64,000 bases of DNA from Terriglobus saanensis SP1PR4 (GTDB lineage: Bacteria > Acidobacteriota > Terriglobia > Terriglobales > Acidobacteriaceae), in the NCBI RefSeq assembly GCF_000179915.2, contig NC_014963.1, positions 1,240,001 through 1,304,000 of the forward strand, read 5' to 3'. The notes beneath the pieces are model-generated. The model did no database searches and was not told where the DNA came from. It saw only the letters and a list, made by a program, of their open reading frames with translations. A program made the position numbers and the translations under genes. Positions 1 to 9,383 of this stretch are shown in pieces; positions within the stretch are counted from its first letter, which is position 1; the number at the start of each line of letters is the position of its first letter.

Positions 1-147
1 CGTGTCAGGGAAGACCGAGATTGGCACGCGCTGCGAAGCATAGATGCCTGCTACCGAAAGGACAATCAGGAAGAAGAAGATGGGGCCACGAAAACGAGCG
101 AGCCAGAATGAATTGTCTTGCTTAGGCGCAAGAGCAGAATGAGTCAT
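1..147 (-). CDS. RND efflux transporter, N-terminal fragment (cut by window edge)
   Basis: Only the first 49 codons are in the window. The peptide begins MTHSALAPKQDNSFWLARF, followed by a hydrophobic helix (GPIFFFLIVLSVAGIYA) and then RVPISVFPDT. That is the usual start of an AcrB/CusA-type inner membrane pump: one transmembrane helix, then the 'P.s.fPd' stretch leading into the porter domain. Its ATG (147-145) shares one base with the TGA of the adaptor gene upstream, so the two are probably translationally coupled. Family knowledge: RND pumps work as trimers with a periplasmic adaptor and a TolC-like channel, both encoded just upstream here. Substrate cannot be judged from this fragment. 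Confidence 0.85.
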   Translation of the reverse strand, partial: MTHSALAPKQDNSFWLARFRGPIFFFLIVLSVAGIYASQRVPISVFPDT

Positions 148-1418
148 CACTTTGCGTCCTCTTCTGCCGCACCAACTTTGACCTTGGTTCCTTCATCCAG
201 TCCATAAGCCCCCGTTGTGATTACGGCATCATTGGGCGCAATTCCGGTGAGAACCTGGACGTCGGTTCCATCGTTGATGCCAAGTGTGACGGTCTTTTTA
301 TGTGCTGCGCCGTCAGCGCCTGCAACCATGACGTATTTACCCGCCTCCTGAGAAGAGAGAATAGCCGTGAGTGGAATCTTCATGGCTTTGGGCACACTGC
401 GTCCCGTGATGGATGTTCTGACCGGCGTGCCCGCCTTGTATCTGCCGTCACGGTTATCCACCTTGAGCCAGACTTCAACGGTTGTGCTTCCGGGATCGAG
501 AGCCGGACTGACAAGGGCGACGGTGGCCTCTACCTTATCGTCGACACCAGGAATCGTAACCGCGGCCTTGTCTCCAAGCGCAAGACGCTGCGCCACGATC
601 TGCGAGAGATGAACTTTCGCCAAAAGACTTGAGGTATCCATCACCGTGATTAAGGTGCTACCGGACGCAACGGTCTCTCCAGGAAAGAGCGGCCTGTCGG
701 TCACCACTCCGTCGATGGGACTTTGGATCTTTGAGTACGAGACCTGCGCTTCTGCGTTCAGATATTTTCCTTTTGCGGAGGTTAATTGCCCCTTCGCTTG
801 ATTGAGGGCCGATTGGCGGCTGACATTCTGCAGAGAATGAAGATGATTCATCGCAACATCGTAGGTAGCTTGCGCCTGCACCAGTGCAGCAGCGGCGGTG
901 TCATAATCGCGTCCCGGAATCGCTCCCTCGGTAAACAGCTTCTTGCGCGCTGCTGCGATCTCACCTGCAAGGTTCACCTGGGCCTTCGCCTGGGATACAT
1001 CGAGCTGGGCTTTGGCGAAGTCCTCAGGTACCTGTGCTTTCGTCTGTGTCTCATACGTTGCTTGGGCCGCTTCGAACTGCCCCTGGTTATCGAGCGCCGT
1101 TGCGGCAAGATCTCGATTTTCAAGAATGGCCAGCAGTTGGCCCTTCTTCACATGCGCCCCGCGCTGTACGAAGAACTGATGCACGGGAGCCGTAATCTTC
1201 GGAGAGATCGACGCCTGTGCCAGTGGCGAGAGCGTAGCATCGGCGGCAATCTGTTCCGCGATCTCACCCATCTCTGGCTTCTCCGCTTGCACGGTCACGA
1301 GGGTTGTCGTGTCACTGCTGTCTGCCGCTTTTTTACATCCACTGAAGAGGGCCAGAGGTACACAGAAGGCAAGGAGAGTTGCACATTTGACGCGAAAGGT
1401 CGGTGTCATCTCTGTCAT
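147..1418 (-). CDS. RND efflux periplasmic adaptor (HlyD/AcrA family) lipoprotein
   Basis: 423 residues, a normal length for a membrane fusion protein. The N-terminus has a hydrophobic stretch ending in ALFSGCKK, a lipobox, so the protein is probably lipid-anchored. A lipoyl/barrel-sandwich half (VHQFFVQRGAHVKKGQLLAILENRDL, about residues 79-104, split here by description only) is followed by an alpha-helical hairpin rich in Ala/Gln (about 105-215). The second lipoyl half reads KIQSPIDGVVTDRPLFPGE (about 229-247), followed by beta-barrel and membrane-proximal domains. It would bridge the inner membrane pump and the outer membrane channel. Start ATG overlaps the TAA of the TolC-like gene by one base, and its own stop overlaps the pump start, so the three genes form one operon. 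Confidence 0.93.
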   Translation of the reverse strand: MTEMTPTFRVKCATLLAFCVPLALFSGCKKAADSSDTTTLVTVQAEKPEMGEIAEQIAADATLSPLAQASISPKITAPVHQFFVQRGAHVKKGQLLAILENRDLAATALDNQGQFEAAQATYETQTKAQVPEDFAKAQLDVSQAKAQVNLAGEIAAARKKLFTEGAIPGRDYDTAAAALVQAQATYDVAMNHLHSLQNVSRQSALNQAKGQLTSAKGKYLNAEAQVSYSKIQSPIDGVVTDRPLFPGETVASGSTLITVMDTSSLLAKVHLSQIVAQRLALGDKAAVTIPGVDDKVEATVALVSPALDPGSTTVEVWLKVDNRDGRYKAGTPVRTSITGRSVPKAMKIPLTAILSSQEAGKYVMVAGADGAAHKKTVTLGINDGTDVQVLTGIAPNDAVITTGAYGLDEGTKVKVGAAEEDAK

Positions 1419-2779
1419 TACAGGGTTCCTGTCAGAAGTTGGAGGTTCGCCAGTGCGCTCTCATAACGGGAGAGGCCATCGGCCTGGGATGTCTGCGCGG
1501 TGAGGAGTGTGGTCTGCGCGTCGACTACTTCAAGAGCGGTTGCTTCACCCGCCGTATAGCGAAGGCGCGTGAGCCGAAGACTTTCAGTGGCTGTACGAAC
1601 GTTGAGGTCGAGCAGATCAAGCTGATCATGTGCCGTCGCAGCCTCCGCGTAGGCTTCTTCCAGCGTGGCGACGAATCTTCGCTGGGCCGCAGAGAGAGTC
1701 ACACGCGCAACCGTGCGACGAATCTCACTCTGCTTCACTCTCTTCTGCGTGGAAAACCAATCCCACACCGGAATATCGAGAGTGGCGCTCATCGAATATC
1801 CAAGATTGTTCACGCCAGCGTCCCCACGCCTGGCAAATTGCGGAGCATCGATACCGTAGGTAAAGTTCAGGCCTAGATCCGGTAAATAGGCCGCCTTTGC
1901 GGTTAGCACATCGGCGTCCGCGACCCTCATCGAAGCCAGCGCGCTTTTGATCTCGGGGCTGCTCGCGCCTGCGGCTGCAATCATTTCAGCGCGCGTTGGA
2001 ATAGCTTTCGGGGCGTTTGGAGCCATCGTCTCATAGGAAGTTCGAGGATCGGAGAAGAGTAAAACACCTAATTCCAGCTTGGCCTTGGCCGTAGCCACGG
2101 TCGCATCCATCAGATCGCGTTGCCGAAGTTGTTGCTGCAACTGTGCCTTGAGCACGTCGGCAAGAGCAACCTCGCGTGCACTCTCTCGTTTCTGCGTCTG
2201 ATCCGCGAAGTCCTGCGACTCCTTCAATGCCTCTTCCAGGAGAGAGAGTTTGCGGTTAGCATTGGCTAATCCGTAATAAAGACTCACGACCGCTGCAAGA
2301 AGACCTCGGCGCGCTATCTCCAACTCAGCAGCGGAACGAGCCGCATTGGCATCTGCGGTATGAATCGCAGCGAATTGCTTGAGACCGATCGTCTCATTGA
2401 TCGAAGCCTGGCTCGCGTACTCGTGGACGGCGTTGTTGGCAATGAAGATCGGAGAGGGTTGCGTTCCAGCCTGCCCACCCTGATTGGTCTGTCCATTCGG
2501 TTGGGTATAGAGAATCTGATTGTGATACAGCGCGGTTGGCAGAAGGGCCGCCTTTGCCAGATATTGGTCGACGCCCGCAGACTTGCGGTCCGCGACGGCC
2601 GCAGCGAACGCAGGTTCATTCTGCTGCGCGCGGTGAATTGCTTCGCCCAGGCTGACGATAAGCGTTGTGTCGGCGGCGATGGAATTCTGTGCACGCAGTC
2701 CATCCATCCTGGTAAACGCCAGAAGCAGGCAAAGGAAAGTCGTGCGCGAAAGGAATGTTCCCCTGGGGAGATGGATCAT
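1418..2779 (-). CDS. TolC-family outer membrane efflux protein
   Basis: 453 residues with an N-terminal signal peptide (hydrophobic FLCLLLAFTRMDGLRA). The body is mostly long amphipathic helices rich in Ala, Leu, Gln and Glu, in two similar halves (about 40-230 and 260-450), which is the duplicated OEP fold of TolC. Motifs such as LRLTRLRYTAGEATALEVVDAQ near the C-terminus (about 395-416) are the typical 'RY..G.....VLDAQ' signature. It forms the outer membrane channel of the pump encoded downstream. It is the first gene of the operon; a 267-bp region with an 18-bp palindrome separates it from the divergent TonB receptor gene. Confidence 0.93.
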   Translation of the reverse strand: MIHLPRGTFLSRTTFLCLLLAFTRMDGLRAQNSIAADTTLIVSLGEAIHRAQQNEPAFAAAVADRKSAGVDQYLAKAALLPTALYHNQILYTQPNGQTNQGGQAGTQPSPIFIANNAVHEYASQASINETIGLKQFAAIHTADANAARSAAELEIARRGLLAAVVSLYYGLANANRKLSLLEEALKESQDFADQTQKRESAREVALADVLKAQLQQQLRQRDLMDATVATAKAKLELGVLLFSDPRTSYETMAPNAPKAIPTRAEMIAAAGASSPEIKSALASMRVADADVLTAKAAYLPDLGLNFTYGIDAPQFARRGDAGVNNLGYSMSATLDIPVWDWFSTQKRVKQSEIRRTVARVTLSAAQRRFVATLEEAYAEAATAHDQLDLLDLNVRTATESLRLTRLRYTAGEATALEVVDAQTTLLTAQTSQADGLSRYESALANLQLLTGTL

Positions 2780-2956
2780 ACCTGGAGCTTATCGCTTCAA
2801 CCTTAAGGCGAACTGAATGACCATTCGGACGGCAATTTGCCCTTTGGGGCCGCAGGCCGGGCTGCCGGGAGCTTACGTTCCGTGCTGCATGGTCTTGCGC
2901 AACGCAATCCGCGTGTCTATATCGCCCTTGGTTCTTTGAGGATGGTTTCTATTCAA

Positions 2957-2974
2957 CTCCGTCTCCAGACGGAG
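2957..2974. promoter_or_regulatory. 18-bp palindrome between efflux operon and TonB receptor
   Basis: CTCCGTCT-CC-AGACGGAG is a perfect inverted repeat with 8-base arms and a 2-base centre. It lies in the divergent intergenic region, 178 bp upstream of the TolC-like start and 73 bp upstream of the receptor start. Size and symmetry fit a dimeric repressor operator (for example TetR type), but no regulator gene is next to it in the window. The stretch just downstream (3001-3020) is very AT-rich and may hold a promoter. Function is inferred from symmetry and place only. Confidence 0.35.
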
Positions 2975-3046
2975 CTCAATATTCCCGAATCGGCAAAAAT
3001 AATTTATAAAAAAATACTCTGACCACCTAACCCTCCATGAGGACGT

Positions 3047-5908
3047 GTGTCCAATGGATATCGCACGAAGCCGATTTTGTATGAGGTGGTTGTCCTGAAC
3101 CGTCACAGAATCACCATGTTTCTCTGTGCTCTGCTCTCCGCGTGGCTTCCCGGGTGCCTATGGCCGGAGACGCTCGAACCTCCCGTGGCCAACGCGCTTT
3201 CGGGAAACGTCGTGGATCCTTCCACGGCGCGGGTCGCTGGCGCTCTGGTCCTGCTCACGGGCGACGCGACGAAAGAAGCGACGACCGATGCGTCCGGTCA
3301 CTTTAGCTTTAGTCTTTCGCCGGGTAAATACCATCTGGTCATCGGCGCGTCGGGGTTTCAGACCGTCGAGCTGGATGAATTGGTCAGTGATAAGCCTCTC
3401 CCTGTGCTTACCGTGCCGCTGCCGATCGCAACCGAGAGCGAAGTCGTCTCCGTTAATGCCGCTGATGGGGCCAGCACTAGCGCCGATACCAACGCCACCG
3501 CGCTCGTCTTCAAAAAGGAACAGCTCGACATGCTCTCCGACAACGACGCCACCCTCCAGCAGCAGCTCCTGGCGCTGGCAGGCGGCGACGGCGAACATCC
3601 GCCGCAGGTCTATATCGACGGTTTTACCGGTGGCAGATTTCCGCCCAAAAGCTCCATTCGTGAAATCCGCATCAACCAAAACCCTTACTCGGCACAGTAC
3701 GACGATCTCGGCTTTGGACGCGTGGAAGTCTTTACCAAACCCGGAAGCGACAAGTGGCACGGCTCCTTCCAGACGCAGGGCAACGACCGTTCTTTCAACT
3801 CGCGCAACCCCTTCGCCGGTGTTCAGCCCGAATACCACACGCTCTATCTGGACGGAAACGTCAGCGGCCCACTCAACAAGAAGACTTCGCTCTTTCTCGG
3901 CGGCACGTATAACGATCTGCAGAACAACACCGTCATCAACGCCTTTACGCTCGACAGCAATCTCGCGCAAACATCGTTCTCGCAGGCCGTCCCGGATCCT
4001 CAGACCAGCAAAACCTTTTCCGCGCGTCTTGATCGCCAGCTCACGACGAATAACACCTTCCTCGCGCGCTACGAGTACAACCAAGTGCTCGCGACCAACG
4101 GCGGCGTCGGTCAGCTCGTCCTCGCCAGCGAGGGTTACAACAACTCCACCACCACCCAAACCCTCCAACTCGGCAATACGCAGGTCATCGGCGCGCATCT
4201 GATCAGCGAAACGCGCTTCCAATATATCCGTACACGCCTGCAGCAAAACGCCATCGACAGCACGGCCTCCATCGTCGTGCAGGGCGCTTTCTCCGGCGGC
4301 GGATCTCCTACGCAAAACCAGAGCGACAACCAGGACCGTTACGAGTTCCAGCAATACGTCTCCTGGACGCACGGGAAACATTTCCTGCGGGGAGGAGCGC
4401 GCTACCGCCTGCTGCGTGACGCGAACGTCTCTTCGGCAAACTACAACGGCCAGTTCACTTTCCCCGACCTTGACACGTACCAGAAGACACTGCAGGGAAT
4501 CGCCAACGGTCTAACCCCGGCGCAGATCAGGGCCAACGGCGGCGGCGCCAGCCAGTTCAGTCTTACCGCAGGACAGCCCACCGCTACCATCCTTACGGGT
4601 AACGTCGGCATCTACGCCGAAGACGAGTGGCAGCTCCGCAAGGACTTCACCGTAGACCTCGGTTTCCGCTTCGAGTCCCAATCCGCCATACCGGATCACG
4701 TTGATCCCGCTCCGCGCATCGGCTTTGCCTGGGCTGTCCATCAGGGCGACAAGCACCCCGCGTGGATGACGATCCGGGGAGGCTACGGAATCTTTTACGA
4801 CCGCTTCCAACCCACCAACCTGCTCACCGCCAATCGTCAGAATGGCATAAGCCAGACCTCGTACTTCGTGCAGTCGCCGGACTTCTACCCCACCATCCCC
4901 GCGCCCTCTTCGCTTACAGGCGTGCCCCCCACCATCTATCGTTTGGCGTCGAATCTACGCGTACCGTACGCCTTGATCGCAGGCATCTCGGCGGAACGCA
5001 ACTTCGGCAAAATCGGTACTGTCTCTGCCATGTACCTCAATATCCACGGCGTCCACGAAAATCTTTCCAGGAACGTCAACGCACCCCTTCCGGGCACCTA
5101 CGACCCCGCCGTCCCCACCAGCGGGGTGCGTCCCCTGGGAGGTTCGCAGAACATCTATCAATTTTCCACGGATGGTGTCAGCCGCGGCAATCTGTTGATC
5201 GTGCGCGCCCAGCTCAATCCCGCCAAATGGGTCAATGTCTGGGCGTTCTATCTTAACCAGCACGCCAACTCGGACTTCGGTATTGGTTCCACCTTTGTCT
5301 CCAACTCCTACAACGTAGGCGCGGATTACTCCCGCGCTCCATGGAACATCACCAATCGTTTCTTCGGCGGCGGATCCTTCAAGCTACCCTACGGTTTTTC
5401 CATTGAAACTTTCCTCATTGCGCGCGGAGGTCGTAACTTCAATATCACCACTGGCGCCGACAATAACGGCGATACCATTTACAACGACCGCCCCGCCTTT
5501 GCCACGGACCTCACCCGTTCCTCTGTCGTTCACACCTCTCTCGGCAACTTCGACACCGATCCACTTCCATCACAGACCATCGTCCCCAGAAACTACGGCA
5601 ACGGTCCCAGCTATATTTCGCTGCAACTCTCCATCTCCAAGGGCTTCAAGTTCGGCCCTCGGCCTCCTGCCCCTCCACCCGATCCAGCCGCAAAAAAGGG
5701 AACCCCACCGCCCGGCAAACCCGATCCACCCTTCGAGTTCGGCTTCTCTGCGGAGGCGCAGAACATCTTCAACCGTGTCAACGCCGGCGTACCTATCGGC
5801 ATCGTGACCTCTAGCCTTTTCGGGAAATCCAACTCGCTTGAAGGCGGGTTCTTCGACAACTCCGCCGCCAATCGTACGATCAACCTCCGCACCTACTTCC
5901 GCTTCTAG
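3047..5908 (+). CDS. TonB-dependent receptor with carboxypeptidase regulatory-like domain
   Basis: 953 residues from a GTG start; an internal ATG at 3116 (M-F-L-C-A-L-L) would start directly at the signal peptide, so the true start is uncertain. After the signal sequence comes a carboxypeptidase-regulatory-like fold (about residues 50-130; LSGNVVDPSTARVAGA, then T-D-A-S-G-H-F-S-F). A plug-like region follows (about 140-240), then a long beta-barrel ending in Arg-Thr-Tyr-Phe-Arg-Phe; a terminal Phe is usual for outer membrane barrels. This is the abundant acidobacterial type of OM receptor, thought to bind large ligands such as glycans. A proline-rich insert (RPPAPPPDPAAKKGTPPPG, about 870-890) sits between late strands and is probably a surface loop. 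No SusD-like partner is nearby. Confidence 0.9.
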   Translation: MSNGYRTKPILYEVVVLNRHRITMFLCALLSAWLPGCLWPETLEPPVANALSGNVVDPSTARVAGALVLLTGDATKEATTDASGHFSFSLSPGKYHLVIGASGFQTVELDELVSDKPLPVLTVPLPIATESEVVSVNAADGASTSADTNATALVFKKEQLDMLSDNDATLQQQLLALAGGDGEHPPQVYIDGFTGGRFPPKSSIREIRINQNPYSAQYDDLGFGRVEVFTKPGSDKWHGSFQTQGNDRSFNSRNPFAGVQPEYHTLYLDGNVSGPLNKKTSLFLGGTYNDLQNNTVINAFTLDSNLAQTSFSQAVPDPQTSKTFSARLDRQLTTNNTFLARYEYNQVLATNGGVGQLVLASEGYNNSTTTQTLQLGNTQVIGAHLISETRFQYIRTRLQQNAIDSTASIVVQGAFSGGGSPTQNQSDNQDRYEFQQYVSWTHGKHFLRGGARYRLLRDANVSSANYNGQFTFPDLDTYQKTLQGIANGLTPAQIRANGGGASQFSLTAGQPTATILTGNVGIYAEDEWQLRKDFTVDLGFRFESQSAIPDHVDPAPRIGFAWAVHQGDKHPAWMTIRGGYGIFYDRFQPTNLLTANRQNGISQTSYFVQSPDFYPTIPAPSSLTGVPPTIYRLASNLRVPYALIAGISAERNFGKIGTVSAMYLNIHGVHENLSRNVNAPLPGTYDPAVPTSGVRPLGGSQNIYQFSTDGVSRGNLLIVRAQLNPAKWVNVWAFYLNQHANSDFGIGSTFVSNSYNVGADYSRAPWNITNRFFGGGSFKLPYGFSIETFLIARGGRNFNITTGADNNGDTIYNDRPAFATDLTRSSVVHTSLGNFDTDPLPSQTIVPRNYGNGPSYISLQLSISKGFKFGPRPPAPPPDPAAKKGTPPPGKPDPPFEFGFSAEAQNIFNRVNAGVPIGIVTSSLFGKSNSLEGGFFDNSAANRTINLRTYFRF

Positions 5909-6257
5909 CTCGTTTATTTCTCAGACCACGCAAGTGGCGCTCATCAGGTGAAGGATGTCGGACTTACCAATTTGGTAGGTGATGGCTTGCCCCGGCATGG
6001 AGGCGGCCATCGTCCTCGTTGCGGGACGTTCCCCTCATCCGATCGACTCTATCTCACAAAGGGCCGCAGCTCATCATGTACGCGCGGGTGAAACCCACGC
6101 GGGGGAATAAATAACAGGGCTGGGGTGTCTCATAGAAGGCTCTACGTAAAGAGAGATGGAGCATACTCACGTCGCTTTCCCTGCGAACGGTACTCCCTCT
6201 TATTGCTTAGATCACTAACTAGCGATACGTTGCCATCCAGGCGACTTGAAGGAATTT
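5909..6257. other. Intergenic region after the TonB receptor
   Basis: No convincing gene in these roughly 350 bp. It holds a perfect 13-bp palindrome TACCAA-T-TTGGTA (5965-5977), 57 bp after the receptor stop, and an imperfect GC-rich hairpin around 6081-6105 (GCGGGT-GAA-ACCC core) without a T tract. Either could end or stabilise the receptor transcript, or the first could be an operator; neither can be assigned. Nothing resembling a tRNA was seen. Confidence 0.4.
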
Positions 6258-6959
6258 GTGACAGCGAAACGCACGAGCATCTTGGAACAATATTTTTATC
6301 TCTTCATGTCATTCTTGATTGCAGTCGTTGTTATCTATGGCTTCAGTCATACTATCGATCGAAATCTGTTACACCCCAGTTTTCAGCCTCCGTGGATCCT
6401 CTACCTGCACTCGTTTGTCTTCTCGGCATGGGTGCTCTTCTTCATCTTGCAATCAGCTCTTGTACGTTCTCGCAATTTGCTTTTGCATCGTACGCTGGGT
6501 TGGGTTGGAGTTGGCCTGGGAGTTGCTATCGTCGTCCTCGGCTACACGACGGCAATTACCATGGGCAGGTTGTCTCTTCAGCATCGAATTCCATTCCCGT
6601 TCGCATCTTTTCTCATCGTTGCAATACTGGACCTGGTCTGCTTTGCAGTTCCGTTCGTTCTGGCAATTTACTGGCGCAGACGATCTGATTTTCATCGTCG
6701 TCTTATGCTGATCGCCTCATGTGCACTTTTGGAAGCAGCCTTCGGGCGCATTCCGATTTCGCGCATCTTTCTTGCACCCGTTGGTGTGGATCTGTTGATT
6801 CTCTTGGGTGTGGTTCGGGACGTTATCGTGGATCGCCGCATCCACAAGGTCTACCTCTATGCTCTTCCGGCAATGATTTTGTTGCAGGTTATCGCGGAGT
6901 ACACGTTCGTTCACCAATCCCCATGGTGGACCGGGATCGGCAACTACCTTTTACGATGA
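6258..6959 (+). CDS. Conserved integral membrane protein of unknown function
   Basis: About 233 residues with six or seven hydrophobic helices (for example LFMSFLIAVVVIYGF, FSAWVLFFILQSALV, VGVGLGVAIVVLGY, PAMILLQVIAEYTFV). I do not recognise a named family with certainty; the layout resembles small bacterial membrane proteins annotated only as hypothetical. I chose GTG at 6258 because AAGGA lies four bases upstream; a TTG at 6246 in the same frame would add four residues. A His and several Arg residues lie between helices (RSRNLLLHRTLGW), but no catalytic motif stands out. It converges with the thioredoxin gene, 65 bp away. Confidence 0.75.
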   Translation: MTAKRTSILEQYFYLFMSFLIAVVVIYGFSHTIDRNLLHPSFQPPWILYLHSFVFSAWVLFFILQSALVRSRNLLLHRTLGWVGVGLGVAIVVLGYTTAITMGRLSLQHRIPFPFASFLIVAILDLVCFAVPFVLAIYWRRRSDFHRRLMLIASCALLEAAFGRIPISRIFLAPVGVDLLILLGVVRDVIVDRRIHKVYLYALPAMILLQVIAEYTFVHQSPWWTGIGNYLLR

Positions 6960-7024
6960 TGCAGTGGTCTGACCCATCGTTTGGACCAGATGAGAAATGC
7001 GTACCCGTCAGATTCGGAATGAAG

Positions 7025-8182
7025 TTAGTCCGTCTTCCAGTACTTATTGAAGCCGATATAGTCCGAAGGCAGGTTGGCCAGAATCGTTCGTCGCAGCTCC
7101 AGCAGGTCGACAGGGCCCATTTTTTTGTAAAGCACTTTTCCATCCCCAGACAGAAGCACCGTATATGGAACCGCCGAGTCCCACTTGGGATCGAAGGCAG
7201 TCTGTAGCACTGCCGTATCCGAGGAATCGAAGAGCAGATTGCGGCTCGTCGCATGCTTCTTCTCCAGCAGACGAAGGACAGAGGCCTTTTCGTCCGGCAT
7301 ATTCGCGGAGACGGTCACAAGCGAAAATTCACGATCCCCGTACATGCGCAGAAGGTCCTGCAAATCGGCAAACTCCACAATGCAGGAGCCGCACCACGTT
7401 GCCCAGAAATCAACCAGCATCATCTGATGCGTAGGATTGGTGCGTAGCTTTGCCAGCTCTGCCTTCGACACCGGCTCCACATGAACTGGCTGCGCTTCGA
7501 TCTTTTGCAGGGCCGCCGCGCGTGCCGCAGACTTTTCCGCCCATTTGGTGGAGCAGCCAAAGGTGCCGGTGTGTTTCACGACGACCTCCTTGCCCGAGAG
7601 AAGAGCGTCGATCGCGTTGCGCGCATCGTTCGTCTTGACCATCTCCGTCCGGTAGCTATTATCCATGCGGCCTTCGTAGCGTAGCTTGCGCTGCCTGTCG
7701 AAGATGAAGACATGCGGCGTAGCCTGGGGTCCATAAGCACGCGCTACCTGCTGCGTGTCGCCGTCGTAGAGGTAGGGGTAGGTTAGGTGCTTGTACTGCA
7801 CGCGAATCTTCATCTCCGGTAGCGTGTCGCTCACATCGGAGGAGTCGAGTTCATCGATACGAATGGCCTTCGGATCGTTCGGCTGAATGGCAACGACGGA
7901 GACACCCTTCGTCTTGTAGTCATTGAAGAGCTGCTGAATGCGCTGCTCATACATCTGTGCAATCGGACAGTGATTGCAGGTGAAGACGACAACAAGCACG
8001 TGGCTGGCAGCATAATCGCTCAGCTTGTGCACCTTGTCATCCACTCCTGGAAGCGCAAACTCAGGAGCCGAAGCTCCGAGCGGCAAAATGGGATGCTCTT
8101 CCGCGGAGGCCATAATGCAGAATGCAAAGCAGGCCAGAAGAAGTACGCAAATCCTTTTCAGTTTTCCCTCGAACTCTTTCAA
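7025..8182 (-). CDS. Exported double-thioredoxin-fold protein (redoxin + TlpA-like)
   Basis: 385 residues with an N-terminal signal peptide (ICVLLLACFAFCIMASA). Two thioredoxin-type domains are fused. The first (about 33-200) is AhpC/TSA-like with a C69-N-H-C72 pair in FTCNHCPIA, a pattern common in acidobacterial redoxin proteins. The second (about 235-385) is TlpA-like with W-C264-G-S-C267 in place of the usual WCGPC or WCxPC. The protein is expected to act in the cell envelope as a thiol reductase or in thiol-disulfide exchange. The Ser replacing the active-site Pro should shift its redox properties. It is transcribed alone, divergent from the aldo/keto reductase gene. Confidence 0.85.
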   Translation of the reverse strand: MKEFEGKLKRICVLLLACFAFCIMASAEEHPILPLGASAPEFALPGVDDKVHKLSDYAASHVLVVVFTCNHCPIAQMYEQRIQQLFNDYKTKGVSVVAIQPNDPKAIRIDELDSSDVSDTLPEMKIRVQYKHLTYPYLYDGDTQQVARAYGPQATPHVFIFDRQRKLRYEGRMDNSYRTEMVKTNDARNAIDALLSGKEVVVKHTGTFGCSTKWAEKSAARAAALQKIEAQPVHVEPVSKAELAKLRTNPTHQMMLVDFWATWCGSCIVEFADLQDLLRMYGDREFSLVTVSANMPDEKASVLRLLEKKHATSRNLLFDSSDTAVLQTAFDPKWDSAVPYTVLLSGDGKVLYKKMGPVDLLELRRTILANLPSDYIGFNKYWKTD

Positions 8183-8311
8183 CGGAGCTCTCCTCTTTTG
8201 CCGAATCGAAGCCTTGGCGGGATTCTACTTCCGCGTGGCAGAGATCGTCGACTCGTTGCATGCTCGGTCGTGCCTAAAATGAGATTCAGGTCTTCCAATC
8301 AGGAGCGTGTC

Positions 8312-9337
8312 ATGGCGTACGAACCAAATGCGAAGCGGTATGAGGGTGTGGAATACCGGAGATCGGGACAGAGTGGCCTGGTGCTTCCGCCGGTCTCTCT
8401 GGGGCTGTGGCAGAACTTCGGCGGGTCAGATGTCTTCGAGACAGGTCGCGCCGTGGTGGGTCGTGCCTTCGACCGTGGCGTGACCCACTTTGACCTCGCG
8501 AATAACTACGGCCCTCCCTACGGATCGGCAGAGGAGAACTTCGGCGAGATCGTCCGGAAGGATTTTCAGGCCTACCGCGACGAACTCATCATCTCCTCCA
8601 AGGCCGGCTGGGATATGTGGCCCGGGCCGTACGGCATCGGGGCATCGAAGAAGTATCTGGTCGCTTCTCTGGATCAGAGCCTCAAACGCATGGGGCTGGA
8701 GTATGTGGATATCTTTTATGCGCATCGACCCTGGCCTGAAGTTCCCCTGGAAGAAACCATGGGCGCGCTGGCGCAGATCGTGCGGCAGGGCAAGGCCCTC
8801 TACGTCGGAATCTCCTCCTACAGCCCGGAACGCACGCGCAAAGCACACGAGATCCTGAAATCGGAGGGGATAAGACTTCTCATCCATCAGCCGTCCTACT
8901 CCATGCTGAATCGCCATATCGAGGACGGCCTGCTGGATACTCTGGAAGATCTCGGCGTCGGCTGCATCGCCTTTTCGCCGCTGGCGCAGGGTCTTTTGAC
9001 CGACAAATATCTCAAGGGCGTCCCGGACGACGCACGCGCCGGACAGGACGCCAGCTTCAAAAAGAACTTTCTGAGCGACCAAAATCTGGAAAACGTTCGT
9101 GCATTGCACGGAATCGCCGAACGCCGTGGCCAGAGCCTCGCCCAGATGGCGATTGCCTGGGTCCTGCGCGATCCCCGCGTGACCTCCGCGCTCATCGGTG
9201 CCCGCAATGTGGCCCAGCTGGACGATTCTCTGGATGCGCTAAAGTGTTCCGCGTTCTCTGCCGATGAACTGATTGAGATCGATCGCTATGCCGTGGAGGG
9301 AGGCATCGACTTGTGGCGTTCGGTATCGACGCTATAG
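8312..9337 (+). CDS. Aldo/keto reductase, YghZ (glyceraldehyde-3-phosphate reductase) type
   Basis: 341 residues from ATG 8312, chosen because AGGAG lies six bases upstream and the family N-terminus (MAYEPNAKRYEGVEYRRSG) starts exactly there. TIM-barrel AKR with the expected Asp and Tyr of the catalytic tetrad in HFDLANNYGPPYGSAE, Lys in ISSKAGW and His in YAHRP. NADPH-binding residues are expected near ALIGARN at the C-terminus. This subgroup reduces small aldehydes such as L-glyceraldehyde 3-phosphate or methylglyoxal; the true substrate is inferred. It stands alone between a divergent thioredoxin gene and fliD, which follows 46 bp later. Confidence 0.9.
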   Translation: MAYEPNAKRYEGVEYRRSGQSGLVLPPVSLGLWQNFGGSDVFETGRAVVGRAFDRGVTHFDLANNYGPPYGSAEENFGEIVRKDFQAYRDELIISSKAGWDMWPGPYGIGASKKYLVASLDQSLKRMGLEYVDIFYAHRPWPEVPLEETMGALAQIVRQGKALYVGISSYSPERTRKAHEILKSEGIRLLIHQPSYSMLNRHIEDGLLDTLEDLGVGCIAFSPLAQGLLTDKYLKGVPDDARAGQDASFKKNFLSDQNLENVRALHGIAERRGQSLAQMAIAWVLRDPRVTSALIGARNVAQLDDSLDALKCSAFSADELIEIDRYAVEGGIDLWRSVSTL

Positions 9338-9383
9338 GCCGAGCTTTCTGAGCCTCCCCCAGAGCGTGCGAGGAGGCGAGTGG

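Noticed and set aside
3158-4381. Long minus-strand frame inside the TonB receptor gene
   Set aside because: Antisense shadow caused by high GC at third positions; no start signal and no family pattern.
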